Source: Bradyrhizobium sp. CB1717 (GTDB lineage: Bacteria > Pseudomonadota > Alphaproteobacteria > Rhizobiales > Xanthobacteraceae). Taken from it: DNA of 64,000 nucleotides. The stretch is taken from positions 4,898,001-4,962,000 of the forward strand of contig NZ_CP121666.1 of NCBI RefSeq assembly GCF_029714325.1. Reading direction: 5' to 3'. Under the pieces are notes generated by a model. That model searched no databases and was not told the origin of the DNA. It saw nothing but the letters and a program-made list of their open reading frames with translations. This document shows, in pieces, positions 7,339 through 16,430 of this stretch (its first letter is position 1; every line of letters starts with the position of its first letter). The position numbers and the translations under genes are program-made.

Positions 7339-7932
7339 CTATTTCTGGGGCGCCGGTGTCGGGCTTGCCGCAGGCGAGGGGCTCGCGGCCGGCTGCGGGG
7401 CAGGCGCATTGCCGGCGGTCGGCGCTGCCGGCTGGGACGCGCTAGCTGCCGCCTGCTGCGGCTGGGAGGCCGGGTTGATCCAGCAAGCGTGCACGCGGCT
7501 GTCCAGGGTCTCGGCGACCTTGGGATCGATCTGGCCGCCGAAGCGGGTCAGGCAGCGGAACGCCGCCTGGATATGGCCGCCGGGGCAACCGAAGCGGTCG
7601 TAGAGGTCGAGATGGCGGAACGCGGTATCGAGGTCATCCCGCCACATCAGCCGCACCACGCGCCGGCCGAGCCAGACGCATTCGGGGTTGCCGGCCGGGC
7701 CGTTGATGACCTGGGCGGCTTCGGCGAATTCGTCGGTGCGGCGCTGGTTCTGGGCGGCGTCCTTGGCGGCGTCGGCGGGCTGGGCGGCGGCCTTGCCCTG
7801 GTCGGGCGCCGGCGTGCCGCTCTGGGCGGAGGCGCCATTAAGGCCCGCCAGACCAAGAAGGGCGGATACGGCCAAGGTGGCGGCGAACTGCCGCAGGACC
7901 GCATTTCGTGACTGACGCACCCGTTGCCGCAT
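7339..7932 (-). CDS. ndvD: Secreted protein between ndvB and ndvC, probably NdvD
   Basis: 197 residues from ATG 7932, which has GGGGA about 5 bases upstream. Residues 1-35 form a signal peptide (LRQFAATLAVSALLGLAG then ASAQ), followed by a Gln/Ala-rich linker, a conserved-looking core with several Cys (PECVWLGRR, DRFGCPGGH, AAFRCLTRFGG, HACWINP) and a long Ala/Pro/Gln-rich tail. In soybean bradyrhizobia a third glucan gene, ndvD, lies between ndvB and ndvC and encodes a one-helix protein needed for glucan synthesis in vivo but not in membranes in vitro. Position, size class and topology agree; identity rests on that synteny. A longer start at 8040 would give 233 residues. Confidence 0.7.
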   Translation of the reverse strand: MRQRVRQSRNAVLRQFAATLAVSALLGLAGLNGASAQSGTPAPDQGKAAAQPADAAKDAAQNQRRTDEFAEAAQVINGPAGNPECVWLGRRVVRLMWRDDLDTAFRHLDLYDRFGCPGGHIQAAFRCLTRFGGQIDPKVAETLDSRVHACWINPASQPQQAAASASQPAAPTAGNAPAPQPAASPSPAASPTPAPQK

Positions 7933-8162
7933 GAATTCCCCAACTTCTCCACTGACCGCCCGCGTCAGGATCCCGCGGACGCGCCGTGATGGCGTCCAAA
8001 TGGGTCTCCAATGCGGCGGAAAATTCCCGCCGAGTCCCATGACCTGTATTTCGAATTTTGTCCAGCAAAGTCACAATCCTAGGGCTCTGTCGAACGGCCG
8101 CAGGTAAATTCATTGGGGGCGCGAGGGATCCATCCGGAGTGCCCCCTTGGCAGACGGCGTGG

Positions 8163-9818
8163 ATGCAGGTAATCGACGGCCCTTCGCGGAGGACGGAACC
8201 GATTTCTCTTCGTACGCCACTGGCGCTTCTGCTCGTTTCACTGGGGGTGATTGCTGCCGTGTGGTGGTGGCTGGCCACGCCGATCACGCTCGCGCGCGCC
8301 CCGATCGATCCCGCCGAGAAGGTTCAATGCGTCTCCTATGCGCCGTTCCGCGGCGAGCAGTCGCCGCTGAACGCCTGGACCCATATCGAGGCCGAGCAGA
8401 TCGAGCAGGACCTGCGCCAGCTCAAGGAGATCACCGACTGCGTCCGCACCTATTCCATGGAGAATGGGCTCGACCAGGTTCCGGCGATCGCCGCCAAGGT
8501 CGGTGGGATGAAGGTGCTGCAGGGCATCTGGCTCTCCAGCAACCGCACCAAGAATTTCGAGCAGGCCGCGCTCGCCGTCCGTCTCACCAAGGACTTCCCC
8601 AACGTCATCACCGCGGTCATCGTCGGCAACGAGGTGCTGCTGCGCGGCGAGATGACGACCGCCGACCTCGTCTCCATCATCCGCTCGGTGAAGGCGCAGG
8701 TCAGCGTGCCCGTCACCTATGCCGATGTCTGGGAGTTCTGGCTGAAGAACCGCGAGGTCTACGACGCCGTCGATTTCGTCACCATCCACATCCTGCCCTA
8801 TTGGGAGGACTTTCCGGTCAAGGCGAAATTCGCCGCCTCGCATGTCGAGGCGATCCGCGAGCGCATGGCGGTGGCGTTCCCCGGCAAGGAGATCCTGATC
8901 GGCGAAACCGGCTGGCCGAGCGCGGGGCGCATGCGCGAGGGCGCGCTGCCGTCACGCACCAACCAGGCGCGCGTCGTTTCGGAAATCCTCAGCCTGGCAA
9001 AGGCGAACAAGTTTCGCGTCAACCTGATCGAGTCCTACGACCAGCCGTGGAAGCGCAAGCTGGAAGGGACCGTTGGCGGCTATTGGGGACTCTATGACTC
9101 CGTGCGCCGGAACCTGAAATATCCGCCGGGTCAGCCGATCAGCAATTTCCCGTACTGGAAATGGTACATGGGCGCCGGCATGGGCCTGTGCGTGCTGGTG
9201 TTCGCGGTGGCGCTGATCACGCTGCGCCGGCGGCCGTGGACGCCGCGCTTCTCGGCCTGGCTCGGTGTCGCGATCTCGGCAACGACGGCGGGGAGCCTGC
9301 TCGGGATCGGCGCGGACAAGATGTACTATGAGAGCCTCGGCCTCGGCGGCTGGGTGCATTGGGGCGCGCTGCTGCTCGCCGGCATCCTGTCGCCGATCTT
9401 CTGCGCGCAGGCGATGGTGATCGGCCGCAGTCTGCCGACCTTCCTCGATCTGCTCGGTCCGCGCGAGGGCCGGAAATGGTCGAAGCTCACCGCCGTGCTC
9501 GGCCTGACGCTGGCGGTGACCGCGGTGATCGCGGCCGAGACCGCGCTCGGCTTCGTGTTCGACCCGCGCTACCACGACTTCCCCTACGCCTCGCTGACGA
9601 TGGCGGTGGTGCCGTTCGCGCTCTTGATGCTGAACCGTCCGCAGATCGGCCAGCGTCCGATCGCGGAAGCGGTGTTCGCCGGCGTGCTCGCACTGTCGGC
9701 GATCTACGTGCTCATCAACGAGGGGCGCGACAACTGGCAGTCGCTGTGGACCTGCGCGATGTTTCTGTTGTTCGCGCTCACGCTGTGGCGGGCGCGGGCC
9801 GAGCAAATCCAAGAATGA
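8163..9818 (+). CDS. ndvC: NdvC-like GH17 membrane protein
   Basis: 551 residues from ATG 8163. One membrane anchor near residues 16-40 is followed by a GH17 domain (about 55-320) with VIVGNEVLLRGE (Glu near 157) and ILIGETGWPSAG (Glu near 248), then about seven transmembrane helices to the C-terminus. Bradyrhizobium NdvC (about 62 kDa, polytopic, similar to fungal beta-glucanosyltransferases) is needed for the beta-(1,6) linkages of the cyclic glucan. The GH17 half is a clear paralogue of that in NdvB. The TTG at 8058 adds sequence without hydrophobic or family character and is not preferred. Its last 41 bp overlap the convergent gene at 9778. Confidence 0.88.
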   Translation: MQVIDGPSRRTEPISLRTPLALLLVSLGVIAAVWWWLATPITLARAPIDPAEKVQCVSYAPFRGEQSPLNAWTHIEAEQIEQDLRQLKEITDCVRTYSMENGLDQVPAIAAKVGGMKVLQGIWLSSNRTKNFEQAALAVRLTKDFPNVITAVIVGNEVLLRGEMTTADLVSIIRSVKAQVSVPVTYADVWEFWLKNREVYDAVDFVTIHILPYWEDFPVKAKFAASHVEAIRERMAVAFPGKEILIGETGWPSAGRMREGALPSRTNQARVVSEILSLAKANKFRVNLIESYDQPWKRKLEGTVGGYWGLYDSVRRNLKYPPGQPISNFPYWKWYMGAGMGLCVLVFAVALITLRRRPWTPRFSAWLGVAISATTAGSLLGIGADKMYYESLGLGGWVHWGALLLAGILSPIFCAQAMVIGRSLPTFLDLLGPREGRKWSKLTAVLGLTLAVTAVIAAETALGFVFDPRYHDFPYASLTMAVVPFALLMLNRPQIGQRPIAEAVFAGVLALSAIYVLINEGRDNWQSLWTCAMFLLFALTLWRARAEQIQE

Positions 9819-10158
9819 GCAGGCCGATCGCAAGGCCCGACAGCACGACATTGTAGAGCACGATGCCGAGGCCGGCGGCGATGATGCCGACGGTCAGCAG
9901 CACGATCGACGGCCGCATCAGGTTGAGCGTCGCCACCACCAGTGCGACGATACCGAACACCGAATTCTTGAACAGCACGGTCGAGACCGCGCGCGCCTTG
10001 CAGATCAGCGTCTGCAGGCCGGCGTCGCAGGCAAGGCCGACGGTCGAGAGCTCGATGCCGAGATAGCGCAGGTAAAGCGCATAGCCGACGGTTGTGAAGC
10101 CGACGACGAGCAGGAACTGCACCTGGTAGGGCGTGAGGCGGAAGGGCTTTTTTCTCAT
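9778..10158 (-). CDS. Small polytopic membrane protein, unknown function
   Basis: 126 residues with a basic N-terminus (MRKKPFRLTPYQVQF) and about four transmembrane helices. Two Cys flank a short loop (ACDAGLQTLICKAR). It resembles small uncharacterised membrane proteins of alphaproteobacteria; no function is assigned. ATG 10158 fits the positive-inside rule; the longer reading to 10251 adds a Pro/His-rich stretch. It overlaps the 3' end of the ndvC-like gene by 41 bp in antisense, so the two transcripts can pair. Confidence 0.7.
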   Translation of the reverse strand: MRKKPFRLTPYQVQFLLVVGFTTVGYALYLRYLGIELSTVGLACDAGLQTLICKARAVSTVLFKNSVFGIVALVVATLNLMRPSIVLLTVGIIAAGLGIVLYNVVLSGLAIGLLILGFARPAPATA

Positions 10159-10312
10159 GGCCGCAATATGGTCGGGATGGGGGAAGGGGGCAACAGGGCA
10201 GGTGGAGGTTTTTCGGCAAGTCTGCGTGAGAAAATCTGGAACGCGATTCACAGCGCAGATGCGTTGCCGATCGTCAGCGCTTCGATTTTCTGCTCCCTGA
10301 GATGGAAGCCCA

Positions 10313-11668
10313 CTACCGCCTGAAGAACGACGTCAGCGTCGAGCCCGCCGACGCCGCCTCCGGCTTTGCCTGCGGCGCGGGCTGCTGCGGTGCCGGGGCA
10401 GGCGCGGGCTCCTCGCGCTTCGATGAGCGCTTGGAAGAGTAGCTCCGGCGACGCTTGTCCGGTTTTGCGTTTGGCGCGGGCGCGGGTGCAGTCTCGGCTT
10501 GCGGTGCTGCGTCCTGCGTCTTCTCGGCGTTGTTCTCCTGAACCCGGTCCTGAGACTTCTCTTGCCCCTTGTCTTGCCCCTTCTCCGAACCGCCACGCAT
10601 CGACAGCCGCTGGCCGTCGAACACGGTGGTCTCGCAGTGGCGGCTGCTCTCGGATAGTCCGGCGCAGAGCTTTGCGGCGGCGGCGGCATTGATCAGCGGG
10701 CCGGCCCCCAAGCGCAGCTGCATGCCGTTGCCACCTTCCTTGATCATGATGATCGGACGCAGCGCTGCGACTTCCGGATTGGATTTGGTCACGCCGCGCC
10801 ACAGCGCGCGCAGGCCGTCGATCGAGTTGGCGCCGCCGAGGTCGATCGCAAAGCGTGTCTGCTGGACCGCGATCGCCGGCGCCTCGCTCTCGGCCGTCTC
10901 CGGCGCCTTGGCCGGTGCGGCCGCGGCGACTTCGGTCGGAGCGGGCGCTGGCTCCGGCTTCTTCTCCGTCTCGGGCTGAACCAATTTGGACGCGGCGGGA
11001 TCGGGCGGCGCCATGATCGACTTGGACGGCACCAGCGGGAGCATCGGCAGCGCCGAGGTCGTTGCCGGCGCCTGTGAGACCAGGGAGGCGGCAGCCGCGG
11101 TCTGCGGCGACGGATTTGCCGGCTCCTTCGCTGCGTCCTTTGCGGGCTCCTTCGCCTGGTCTTTGGCAGTTGCGCGCGGCTTGTCGCTAGGGGCCGCCGG
11201 CACCGAGGCCACCGGCCCGACGCTGGGCGCAGCCGCGGCGGGCTGTGCGTCAGGGGCCGGCGTGTCCTGCGGCTTTGCGCTCTGCCTGGCGATCGCGCCG
11301 GTGACGGAATCGAGCCCTTGCTCCAGCACCGTGACGCGCGAATAGAGCCGGTCGCGATCGGTGTTCAGCGTCTCGATGGCGGCGGCGAGGCGGCGCGCCT
11401 CGTTCTGGCTGTCCTTGGTCAGCAGCTGCAGCCGGTCGGCCTGGCGCGCGAGATCGGCAGACGCCATCTGGTCACGGCGCCAGCCGAGCTGGGCCTGGTT
11501 GGCCATCACGGCAATGACGACGGCGCCGACGGCGGCCACGCCCCACGAGCCCAGCCGCCACATCATGCGGCGGTCGAAGGTGCTTTCCTCGGCCAAAAGT
11601 CCGGAGAACAGCCCGCCGGTCTCCTTCGTGCCGAAGGCGTCCGCCAGTGGGTCGGAATCCTTTGCCAT
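10313..11668 (-). CDS. SPOR-like membrane protein with long Pro/Ala linker
   Basis: 451 residues. Cytoplasmic N-terminus (about 1-38), one transmembrane helix (about 39-55), coiled coil (about 60-130), then a low-complexity Ala/Pro/Lys linker (about 135-270). A compact domain follows at about 280-375 (FAIDLGGANSIDGLRALWRG, RPIIMIKEGG, AAAKLCAGL, CETTVFDGQRL), with a basic, Pro-rich tail. The compact domain has the length and position of a SPOR-like peptidoglycan-binding repeat, suggesting a cell-envelope or division role; this is inference. Single ATG with no in-frame alternative nearby. Confidence 0.75.
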   Translation of the reverse strand: MAKDSDPLADAFGTKETGGLFSGLLAEESTFDRRMMWRLGSWGVAAVGAVVIAVMANQAQLGWRRDQMASADLARQADRLQLLTKDSQNEARRLAAAIETLNTDRDRLYSRVTVLEQGLDSVTGAIARQSAKPQDTPAPDAQPAAAAPSVGPVASVPAAPSDKPRATAKDQAKEPAKDAAKEPANPSPQTAAAASLVSQAPATTSALPMLPLVPSKSIMAPPDPAASKLVQPETEKKPEPAPAPTEVAAAAPAKAPETAESEAPAIAVQQTRFAIDLGGANSIDGLRALWRGVTKSNPEVAALRPIIMIKEGGNGMQLRLGAGPLINAAAAAKLCAGLSESSRHCETTVFDGQRLSMRGGSEKGQDKGQEKSQDRVQENNAEKTQDAAPQAETAPAPAPNAKPDKRRRSYSSKRSSKREEPAPAPAPQQPAPQAKPEAASAGSTLTSFFRR

Positions 11669-11837
11669 GAACGTTAAATGCCCAGCCCTGTCCGGCTTCC
11701 CCGAATCAATCAGGGAACATTAACAGGAAAACTCGGTCGCACTTGAATTCCGGGCGTTTGCGGGGGTAGCAAGGCGGCAGCTCACGAGGGCGGCGCCTGC
11801 CGCGCCAATTGATTCGGCCGTATCTGACAGGATTGCG

Positions 11838-13205
11838 ATGACCGCCCGTTCCAGCCTCACGATCGTGCTCGCCGCCGGTGAAGGCACGCGGATGCGATCG
11901 AACCTGCCGAAGGTGCTGCATCCCGTCGCTCACCAGAGCCTGCTCGCCCATGTGCTCGCCGCCGCACCGAAGGGAACCGGCACCTCGCTCGCTGTCGTGA
12001 TCGGACCGGATCATCAGGCGGTGGCGGATGAGGCGAAGCGCATCCGCCCCGACGCGCTCACCTTCGTGCAGAGCGAACGCCTCGGCACCGCGCATGCGGT
12101 GCTGGCGGCGCGCGAGGCCATCGCGCGAGGCGCCGACGATCTCCTGATCGCGTTCGGCGACACGCCGCTGATCTCGGCCGAGACCTTTGCGCGGCTGCGC
12201 GCGCCGCTCGCCAGGGGCGCGGCGATTGCCGCGCTCGGCTTCCGCGCCGCCGACCCGACCGGCTATGGCCGTTTCATCGTCGAGGGCGACCGCCTGGTCG
12301 CGATCCGCGAGCAGGCCGATGCGAGCGCGGAAGAGCGCAAGATCGATCTGTGCAATGCCGGCGTCATGGCGATCGACGGACGCCGTGCGCTCGACATCCT
12401 CGAGACGATCGGCAATGCCAATTCCAAGGGCGAATATTATCTGACGGATGCGGTCGAAATCGTCCGCAAGCAGGGATGGGAGTCCGTGGTGATCGAAACC
12501 AGCGAGGACGAGGTGCGCGGCATCAACACCAAGGCGCAGCTCGCCGAGGCCGAAGCCGTGATGCAGGCGCGCTTGCGGAAAGCGGCGATGGAGGCCGGCG
12601 TCACGCTGATCGCTCCCGAGACCGTGTATCTGTCCGCCGACACCGTGTTCGGCAAGGACGTCACCATCGAGCCGTTCGTGGTGATCGGGCCGGGCGTGTC
12701 GATCGCCGATGGCGCCGTGATCCATTCCTTCTCGCACATCGTCGAGACCACGCTCGGCAAGAAGGTCTCGATCGGCCCCTATGCGCGGCTTCGTCCCGGC
12801 ACCACGCTCGGCGACGGCGCGCGCATCGGCAATTTCGTGGAGACCAAGGCGGCGACGCTGGAGGCCGGCGTCAAGGTCAACCATCTCTCCTACATCGGCG
12901 ATGCCACGGTCGGCGCCAATTCCAACATCGGCGCCGGCACCATCACCTGCAACTACGACGGCTTCAAGAAGCACAAGACCATCATCGGGCAGGGCGCCTT
13001 CGTCGGCACCAACTCCTCGCTGGTCGCGCCGGTCAAGATCGGCAACGGCGCCTATATCGGCTCCGGCTCGGTGATCACGCGCGACGTGCCCGATGATGCC
13101 ATGGCGCTGGAGCGCAACCAGCAGACCATCCGGGAAGGCGGTGCGGCTCGCTATCGCGAGATGAAGACGGGCGGCAAGAAACTGGAAAAGAAGCCGGAGA
13201 AGTGA
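11838..13205 (+). CDS. glmU: Bifunctional GlmU (GlcNAc-1-P uridyltransferase / GlcN-1-P acetyltransferase)
   Basis: 455 residues, the usual size. The N-terminal pyrophosphorylase domain (about 1-230) has the nucleotide-binding motif [11 protein letters not shown] near residues 10-20 with the downstream Lys in LPKVLHP. The C-terminal left-handed beta-helix (about 250-440) shows hexapeptide repeats and the acetyltransferase segment around GTITCNYDG and [11 protein letters not shown]. It makes UDP-GlcNAc for peptidoglycan and lipid A. glmS, the first committed enzyme of the same pathway, lies downstream after one small convergent gene. ATG 11838 places the P-loop at the normal distance. Confidence 0.97.
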   Translation: MTARSSLTIVLAAGEGTRMRSNLPKVLHPVAHQSLLAHVLAAAPKGTGTSLAVVIGPDHQAVADEAKRIRPDALTFVQSERLGTAHAVLAAREAIARGADDLLIAFGDTPLISAETFARLRAPLARGAAIAALGFRAADPTGYGRFIVEGDRLVAIREQADASAEERKIDLCNAGVMAIDGRRALDILETIGNANSKGEYYLTDAVEIVRKQGWESVVIETSEDEVRGINTKAQLAEAEAVMQARLRKAAMEAGVTLIAPETVYLSADTVFGKDVTIEPFVVIGPGVSIADGAVIHSFSHIVETTLGKKVSIGPYARLRPGTTLGDGARIGNFVETKAATLEAGVKVNHLSYIGDATVGANSNIGAGTITCNYDGFKKHKTIIGQGAFVGTNSSLVAPVKIGNGAYIGSGSVITRDVPDDAMALERNQQTIREGGAARYREMKTGGKKLEKKPEK

Positions 13206-13211
13206 GCGCCG

Positions 13212-13430
13212 CTATTCGTCGTCGGCGAATTCCGAGAAGATCGCGCGGGTCAGGCGCCAGCCGCGCGGCTTGGCGCGCTTGGCGGGTTCACCTTGCTTAT
13301 GCTTGATGAAGACCGGCTTGCTTTCCTTGCCGCGCTGGGGCGGCGGCCAATGGGCGAGGTGCGTGCCCGAGGTCTCGCTGGCACGCAGATACAATGACGA
13401 CAGACCTTTACGGTCGGATGAGCCTTTCAT
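13212..13430 (-). CDS. Small basic hypothetical protein
   Basis: 72 residues from ATG 13430 (MKGSSDRKGLSSLYLRASET...), Lys/Arg/Pro-rich, ending in an acidic tail (FSEFADDE). No signal peptide or membrane segment. It converges on glmU with a 6-bp gap and is divergent from glmS. Its upstream region is the 220-bp interval holding the palindrome at 13463-13481. I do not recognise a family with known function. Confidence 0.6.
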   Translation of the reverse strand: MKGSSDRKGLSSLYLRASETSGTHLAHWPPPQRGKESKPVFIKHKQGEPAKRAKPRGWRLTRAIFSEFADDE

Positions 13431-13462
13431 GGCCTTGTTCTCCTGACCGGAATCGTTGGTCA

Positions 13463-13497
13463 AACTTGTTGACAACAAGTTAACGCGCGGGGTTAAA
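13463..13497. promoter_or_regulatory. Palindromic operator over the glmS promoter
   Basis: AACTTGTTG-A-CAACAAGTT (13463-13481) is a perfect 19-bp dyad. A plus-strand promoter can be read through it: TTGACA (13469-13474), a 17-bp spacer, then GTTAAA (13492-13497), about 150 bp before glmS. The dyad therefore covers the -35 box, a repressor arrangement, and it also lies upstream of the divergent small gene. A TTGTnnACAA-like core suits a GntR/FadR-type factor; the regulator itself is not in this window. Confidence 0.5.
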
Positions 13498-13649
13498 GGC
13501 CGGCCACATCGACGCAGGCCGGCAATGGTGCCGGCGAATGCTGTCTCAATCAGCAATAATTATTGAGTATATGGTTCCCTCGGAATTTCGCTAAAAACTG
13601 AGCGCGTCATTTTGGCGATTTTTCGACGATTTGGGGGATATTGATCCGC

Positions 13650-15476
13650 ATGTGCGGGATTGTCGGCATTCTCGGGCGTGAACCGGTTGCAGAGCAATTG
13701 GTGGATTCGCTCAAACGTCTTGAATATCGCGGCTACGACTCCGCGGGCGTCGCCACGCTCGAAGGCAAGCATCTCGAGCGCCGCCGCGCCGAGGGCAAGC
13801 TGAAGAACCTGGAGAAGCGGCTGGAAGCCGAGCCGCTCAAGGGAACGACCGGCATCGGCCACACCCGCTGGGCCACTCACGGCAAGCCGACCGTCAACAA
13901 TGCGCACCCGCATGCGACCGAGCGCGTCGCCGTGGTCCACAACGGCATCATCGAGAATTTCCGCGAGCTGCGCGAGGAGCTCGAAAAGAACGGCACGGTA
14001 TTCCACACCGAGACCGACACCGAGATCGTGCTGCATCTCGTCGATGATCTGCTCACGCGCGGCAACAAGCCCGTGGAAGCGGTCAAGCTGGCGCTGGGGC
14101 GCTTGCGCGGCGCCTTCGCGCTCGGCTTCATCTTCGCCGGCGACGACGACCTCATGATCGGCGCCCGCAACGGCCCGCCGCTTGCGATCGGTTACGGCGA
14201 CGGCGAGATGTATCTCGGCTCCGACGCCATCGCGCTCGGCCCGTTCACCGACACGATCAGCTATCTCGAGGACGGCGACTGGGTCGTGCTGACCCGCAAG
14301 AGCGCCACCATCTTCGACAAGGATGGCCACGCCGTCCAGCGCGAGAAGATCAGGCATGCGGCCTCGACCTCGCTGGTCGACAAGGCCAATTACCGCCACT
14401 TCATGGCCAAGGAGATCCACGAGCAGCCGGAGGTGGTCGGCCACACCCTGGCGCGCTATGTCGACATGGCGACCGAGCGGGTCGCGCTGCCGGTCAAGCT
14501 GCCGTTCGACTTCAAGAATATCCAGCGCATCAACATCACCGCCTGCGGCACCGCGAGCTATGCCGGCTTCGTCGCAAAATACTGGTTCGAGCGCTTTGCG
14601 CGCGTGCCGGTCGAGGTCGACGTTGCCTCCGAATTCCGCTACCGCGAGGCGCCCTTGCGCAAGGGCGATCTGGCCATCTTCATCTCGCAGTCGGGCGAGA
14701 CCGCCGACACGCTGGCGGCGCTGCGCTACGCCAAGGCCGAGGGTGTGCACACGATCGCGGTCGTCAACGTGCCGACCTCGACCATCGCGCGCGAAAGCGA
14801 GACCGTGCTGCCGACGCTGGCCGGACCCGAGATCGGCGTCGCCTCGACCAAGGCCTTCACCTGCCAGCTCATGGTGCTCGCCAATCTTGCGATCGCGGCC
14901 GGCAAGGCCAGAGGCGAATTGTCCGACGAGGACGAGACCAAGCTGGTCCATGGCCTCGTCGAGGTCCCGCGACTGATGTCGGATGCGCTCACCACCGAGC
15001 TGCAGATCGAGAAGCTCTCGCGCGAGATCGCGAAATCGCGCGACGTGCTTTACCTGGGCCGCGGCACCAGCTTCCCGCTCGCGCTCGAAGGCGCGCTGAA
15101 GCTGAAGGAGATCTCCTACATCCACGCCGAGGGCTATGCCGCCGGCGAGCTCAAGCACGGCCCGATCGCGCTGATCGACGAGACCATGCCGGTCGTCGTC
15201 ATCGCGCCCTATGACCGGGTGTTCGAGAAGACCGTCTCGAACATGCAGGAGGTCGCCGCCCGCGGCGGCAAGATCATCCTGATGACCGACGCCAAGGGCG
15301 CGGAGGAGGCGACTGTCGACTCGCTCGTCACCATCGTCATGCCCGACATGGCGGCGGCGTTCACGCCGATGGTCTATGCCGTCCCGGTGCAGCTGCTCGC
15401 CTATCATACGGCTGTCATCATGGGCACCGACGTCGACCAGCCGCGCAATCTCGCGAAATCGGTGACCGTGGAATAG
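13650..15476 (+). CDS. glmS: GlmS, glutamine-fructose-6-phosphate aminotransferase (isomerizing)
   Basis: 608 residues. The ATG at 13650 gives MCGIVGILG, placing the catalytic Cys directly after the initiator Met as the class II glutaminase requires; a TTG nine bases upstream would bury it, so 13650 is the start. GGGGGA precedes it by about 11 bases. Glutaminase domain about 2-240, two SIS sugar-isomerase domains about 285-600 (ITACGTASYAGF, SQSGETADTLAAL), and the canonical C-terminus DQPRNLAKSVTVE. It makes glucosamine-6-phosphate, which feeds GlmU. A palindrome covers its likely promoter. Confidence 0.97.
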   Translation: MCGIVGILGREPVAEQLVDSLKRLEYRGYDSAGVATLEGKHLERRRAEGKLKNLEKRLEAEPLKGTTGIGHTRWATHGKPTVNNAHPHATERVAVVHNGIIENFRELREELEKNGTVFHTETDTEIVLHLVDDLLTRGNKPVEAVKLALGRLRGAFALGFIFAGDDDLMIGARNGPPLAIGYGDGEMYLGSDAIALGPFTDTISYLEDGDWVVLTRKSATIFDKDGHAVQREKIRHAASTSLVDKANYRHFMAKEIHEQPEVVGHTLARYVDMATERVALPVKLPFDFKNIQRINITACGTASYAGFVAKYWFERFARVPVEVDVASEFRYREAPLRKGDLAIFISQSGETADTLAALRYAKAEGVHTIAVVNVPTSTIARESETVLPTLAGPEIGVASTKAFTCQLMVLANLAIAAGKARGELSDEDETKLVHGLVEVPRLMSDALTTELQIEKLSREIAKSRDVLYLGRGTSFPLALEGALKLKEISYIHAEGYAAGELKHGPIALIDETMPVVVIAPYDRVFEKTVSNMQEVAARGGKIILMTDAKGAEEATVDSLVTIVMPDMAAAFTPMVYAVPVQLLAYHTAVIMGTDVDQPRNLAKSVTVE

Positions 15477-15555
15477 GCAGAAGGGACCGGGCTGCACTCT
15501 TCCAAAACCTGCTAGAAGACCCTAGCTTGAGTGCAGCGACTGACCTGGAACCCGA

Positions 15556-16326
15556 ATGACCACCCGCGACGACGTCCCCGCGCCGCTTGATCCCGCTCCG
15601 GAACCGCATACCGGCCTGATGGGCCGCTTCCGCAATTACTTCCTGACCGGCCTCGTGGTGACGGGGCCGATCGCAATCACTCTTTATCTCGTCTGGTGGT
15701 TCGTCACCTGGGTCGATGGCGTGGTTCGGCCGTTCGTGCCGCTGGCCTATCGGCCCGAGACCTATCTGCCCTACGGCGTTCCCGGCTGGGGACTGATTGT
15801 CGCATTCTTCACGCTGACACTGGTCGGCTTCCTCGCCGCGAACCTGATCGGCCGGACGCTGGTCGACGTCGGCGAGACCTTCCTCGGTCGCATCCCGGCG
15901 GTGCGTGCGATCTATCGCGGGCTGAAGCAGGTGTTCGAGACGCTGTTCTCGGGCAAGGGCTCGAGCTTCCGCAAAGTGGGCCTGGTCGAGTTTCCCTCAC
16001 CCGGCATGTGGTCGATCGTGCTGATCTCGCAATCGCCGAGCGAGGATATCGCCCGCAGCCTGCCGGGGCAGGAGGAGCACGTCTCGGTGTTCCTGCCGTG
16101 TTCGCCGAACCCGACCACCGGCTTCTTCTTCTACGTGCCCAAGAGCAAGATCATCGAGGTCGACCTCAGCGCCGAAGACGCCGCGACGCTGATCATGTCG
16201 GCCGGTGTGGTGCAGCCGGGCTCGGCGCCCGACCCGAAGAAGGCGGCCGCGCTCGCGGGCATGGCCAATGCCGCGCGCATCGCCAACGCTTCGACGCTCC
16301 AGCCCCAGCCTGCGAAGGTGGAGTAG
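15556..16326 (+). CDS. DUF502 family membrane protein
   Basis: 256 residues with two transmembrane helices (about 30-55 and 75-105) separated by a short periplasmic loop. The conserved cytoplasmic part contains GRTLVDVGETFLGRIPAVRA, IYRGLKQVFETLFS and PNPTTGFFFYVPKSKI, all hallmarks of DUF502. Function is unknown; the family is widespread in bacteria and plants. The gene starts 79 bp after glmS on the same strand and may be cotranscribed. Confidence 0.9.
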   Translation: MTTRDDVPAPLDPAPEPHTGLMGRFRNYFLTGLVVTGPIAITLYLVWWFVTWVDGVVRPFVPLAYRPETYLPYGVPGWGLIVAFFTLTLVGFLAANLIGRTLVDVGETFLGRIPAVRAIYRGLKQVFETLFSGKGSSFRKVGLVEFPSPGMWSIVLISQSPSEDIARSLPGQEEHVSVFLPCSPNPTTGFFFYVPKSKIIEVDLSAEDAATLIMSAGVVQPGSAPDPKKAAALAGMANAARIANASTLQPQPAKVE

Positions 16327-16430
16327 GGCCATTCCGCTGCGGGATGGCCGCATTCACGCAAGGACTCGCATCCTCTGCTAGTCTCCGGTCGGTCCGAGCG
16401 CATCGCTCGGAATTCGACCTGGAGTGCACG

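Noticed and set aside
13481..13496. TTAA repeats near the glmS promoter as a CtrA site
   Set aside because: Spacing between the TTAA blocks is 9, not the 7 required for CtrA.
13560..15497. Minus-strand reading of 645 codons over glmS
   Set aside because: Antisense of an unmistakable GlmS; no independent support.
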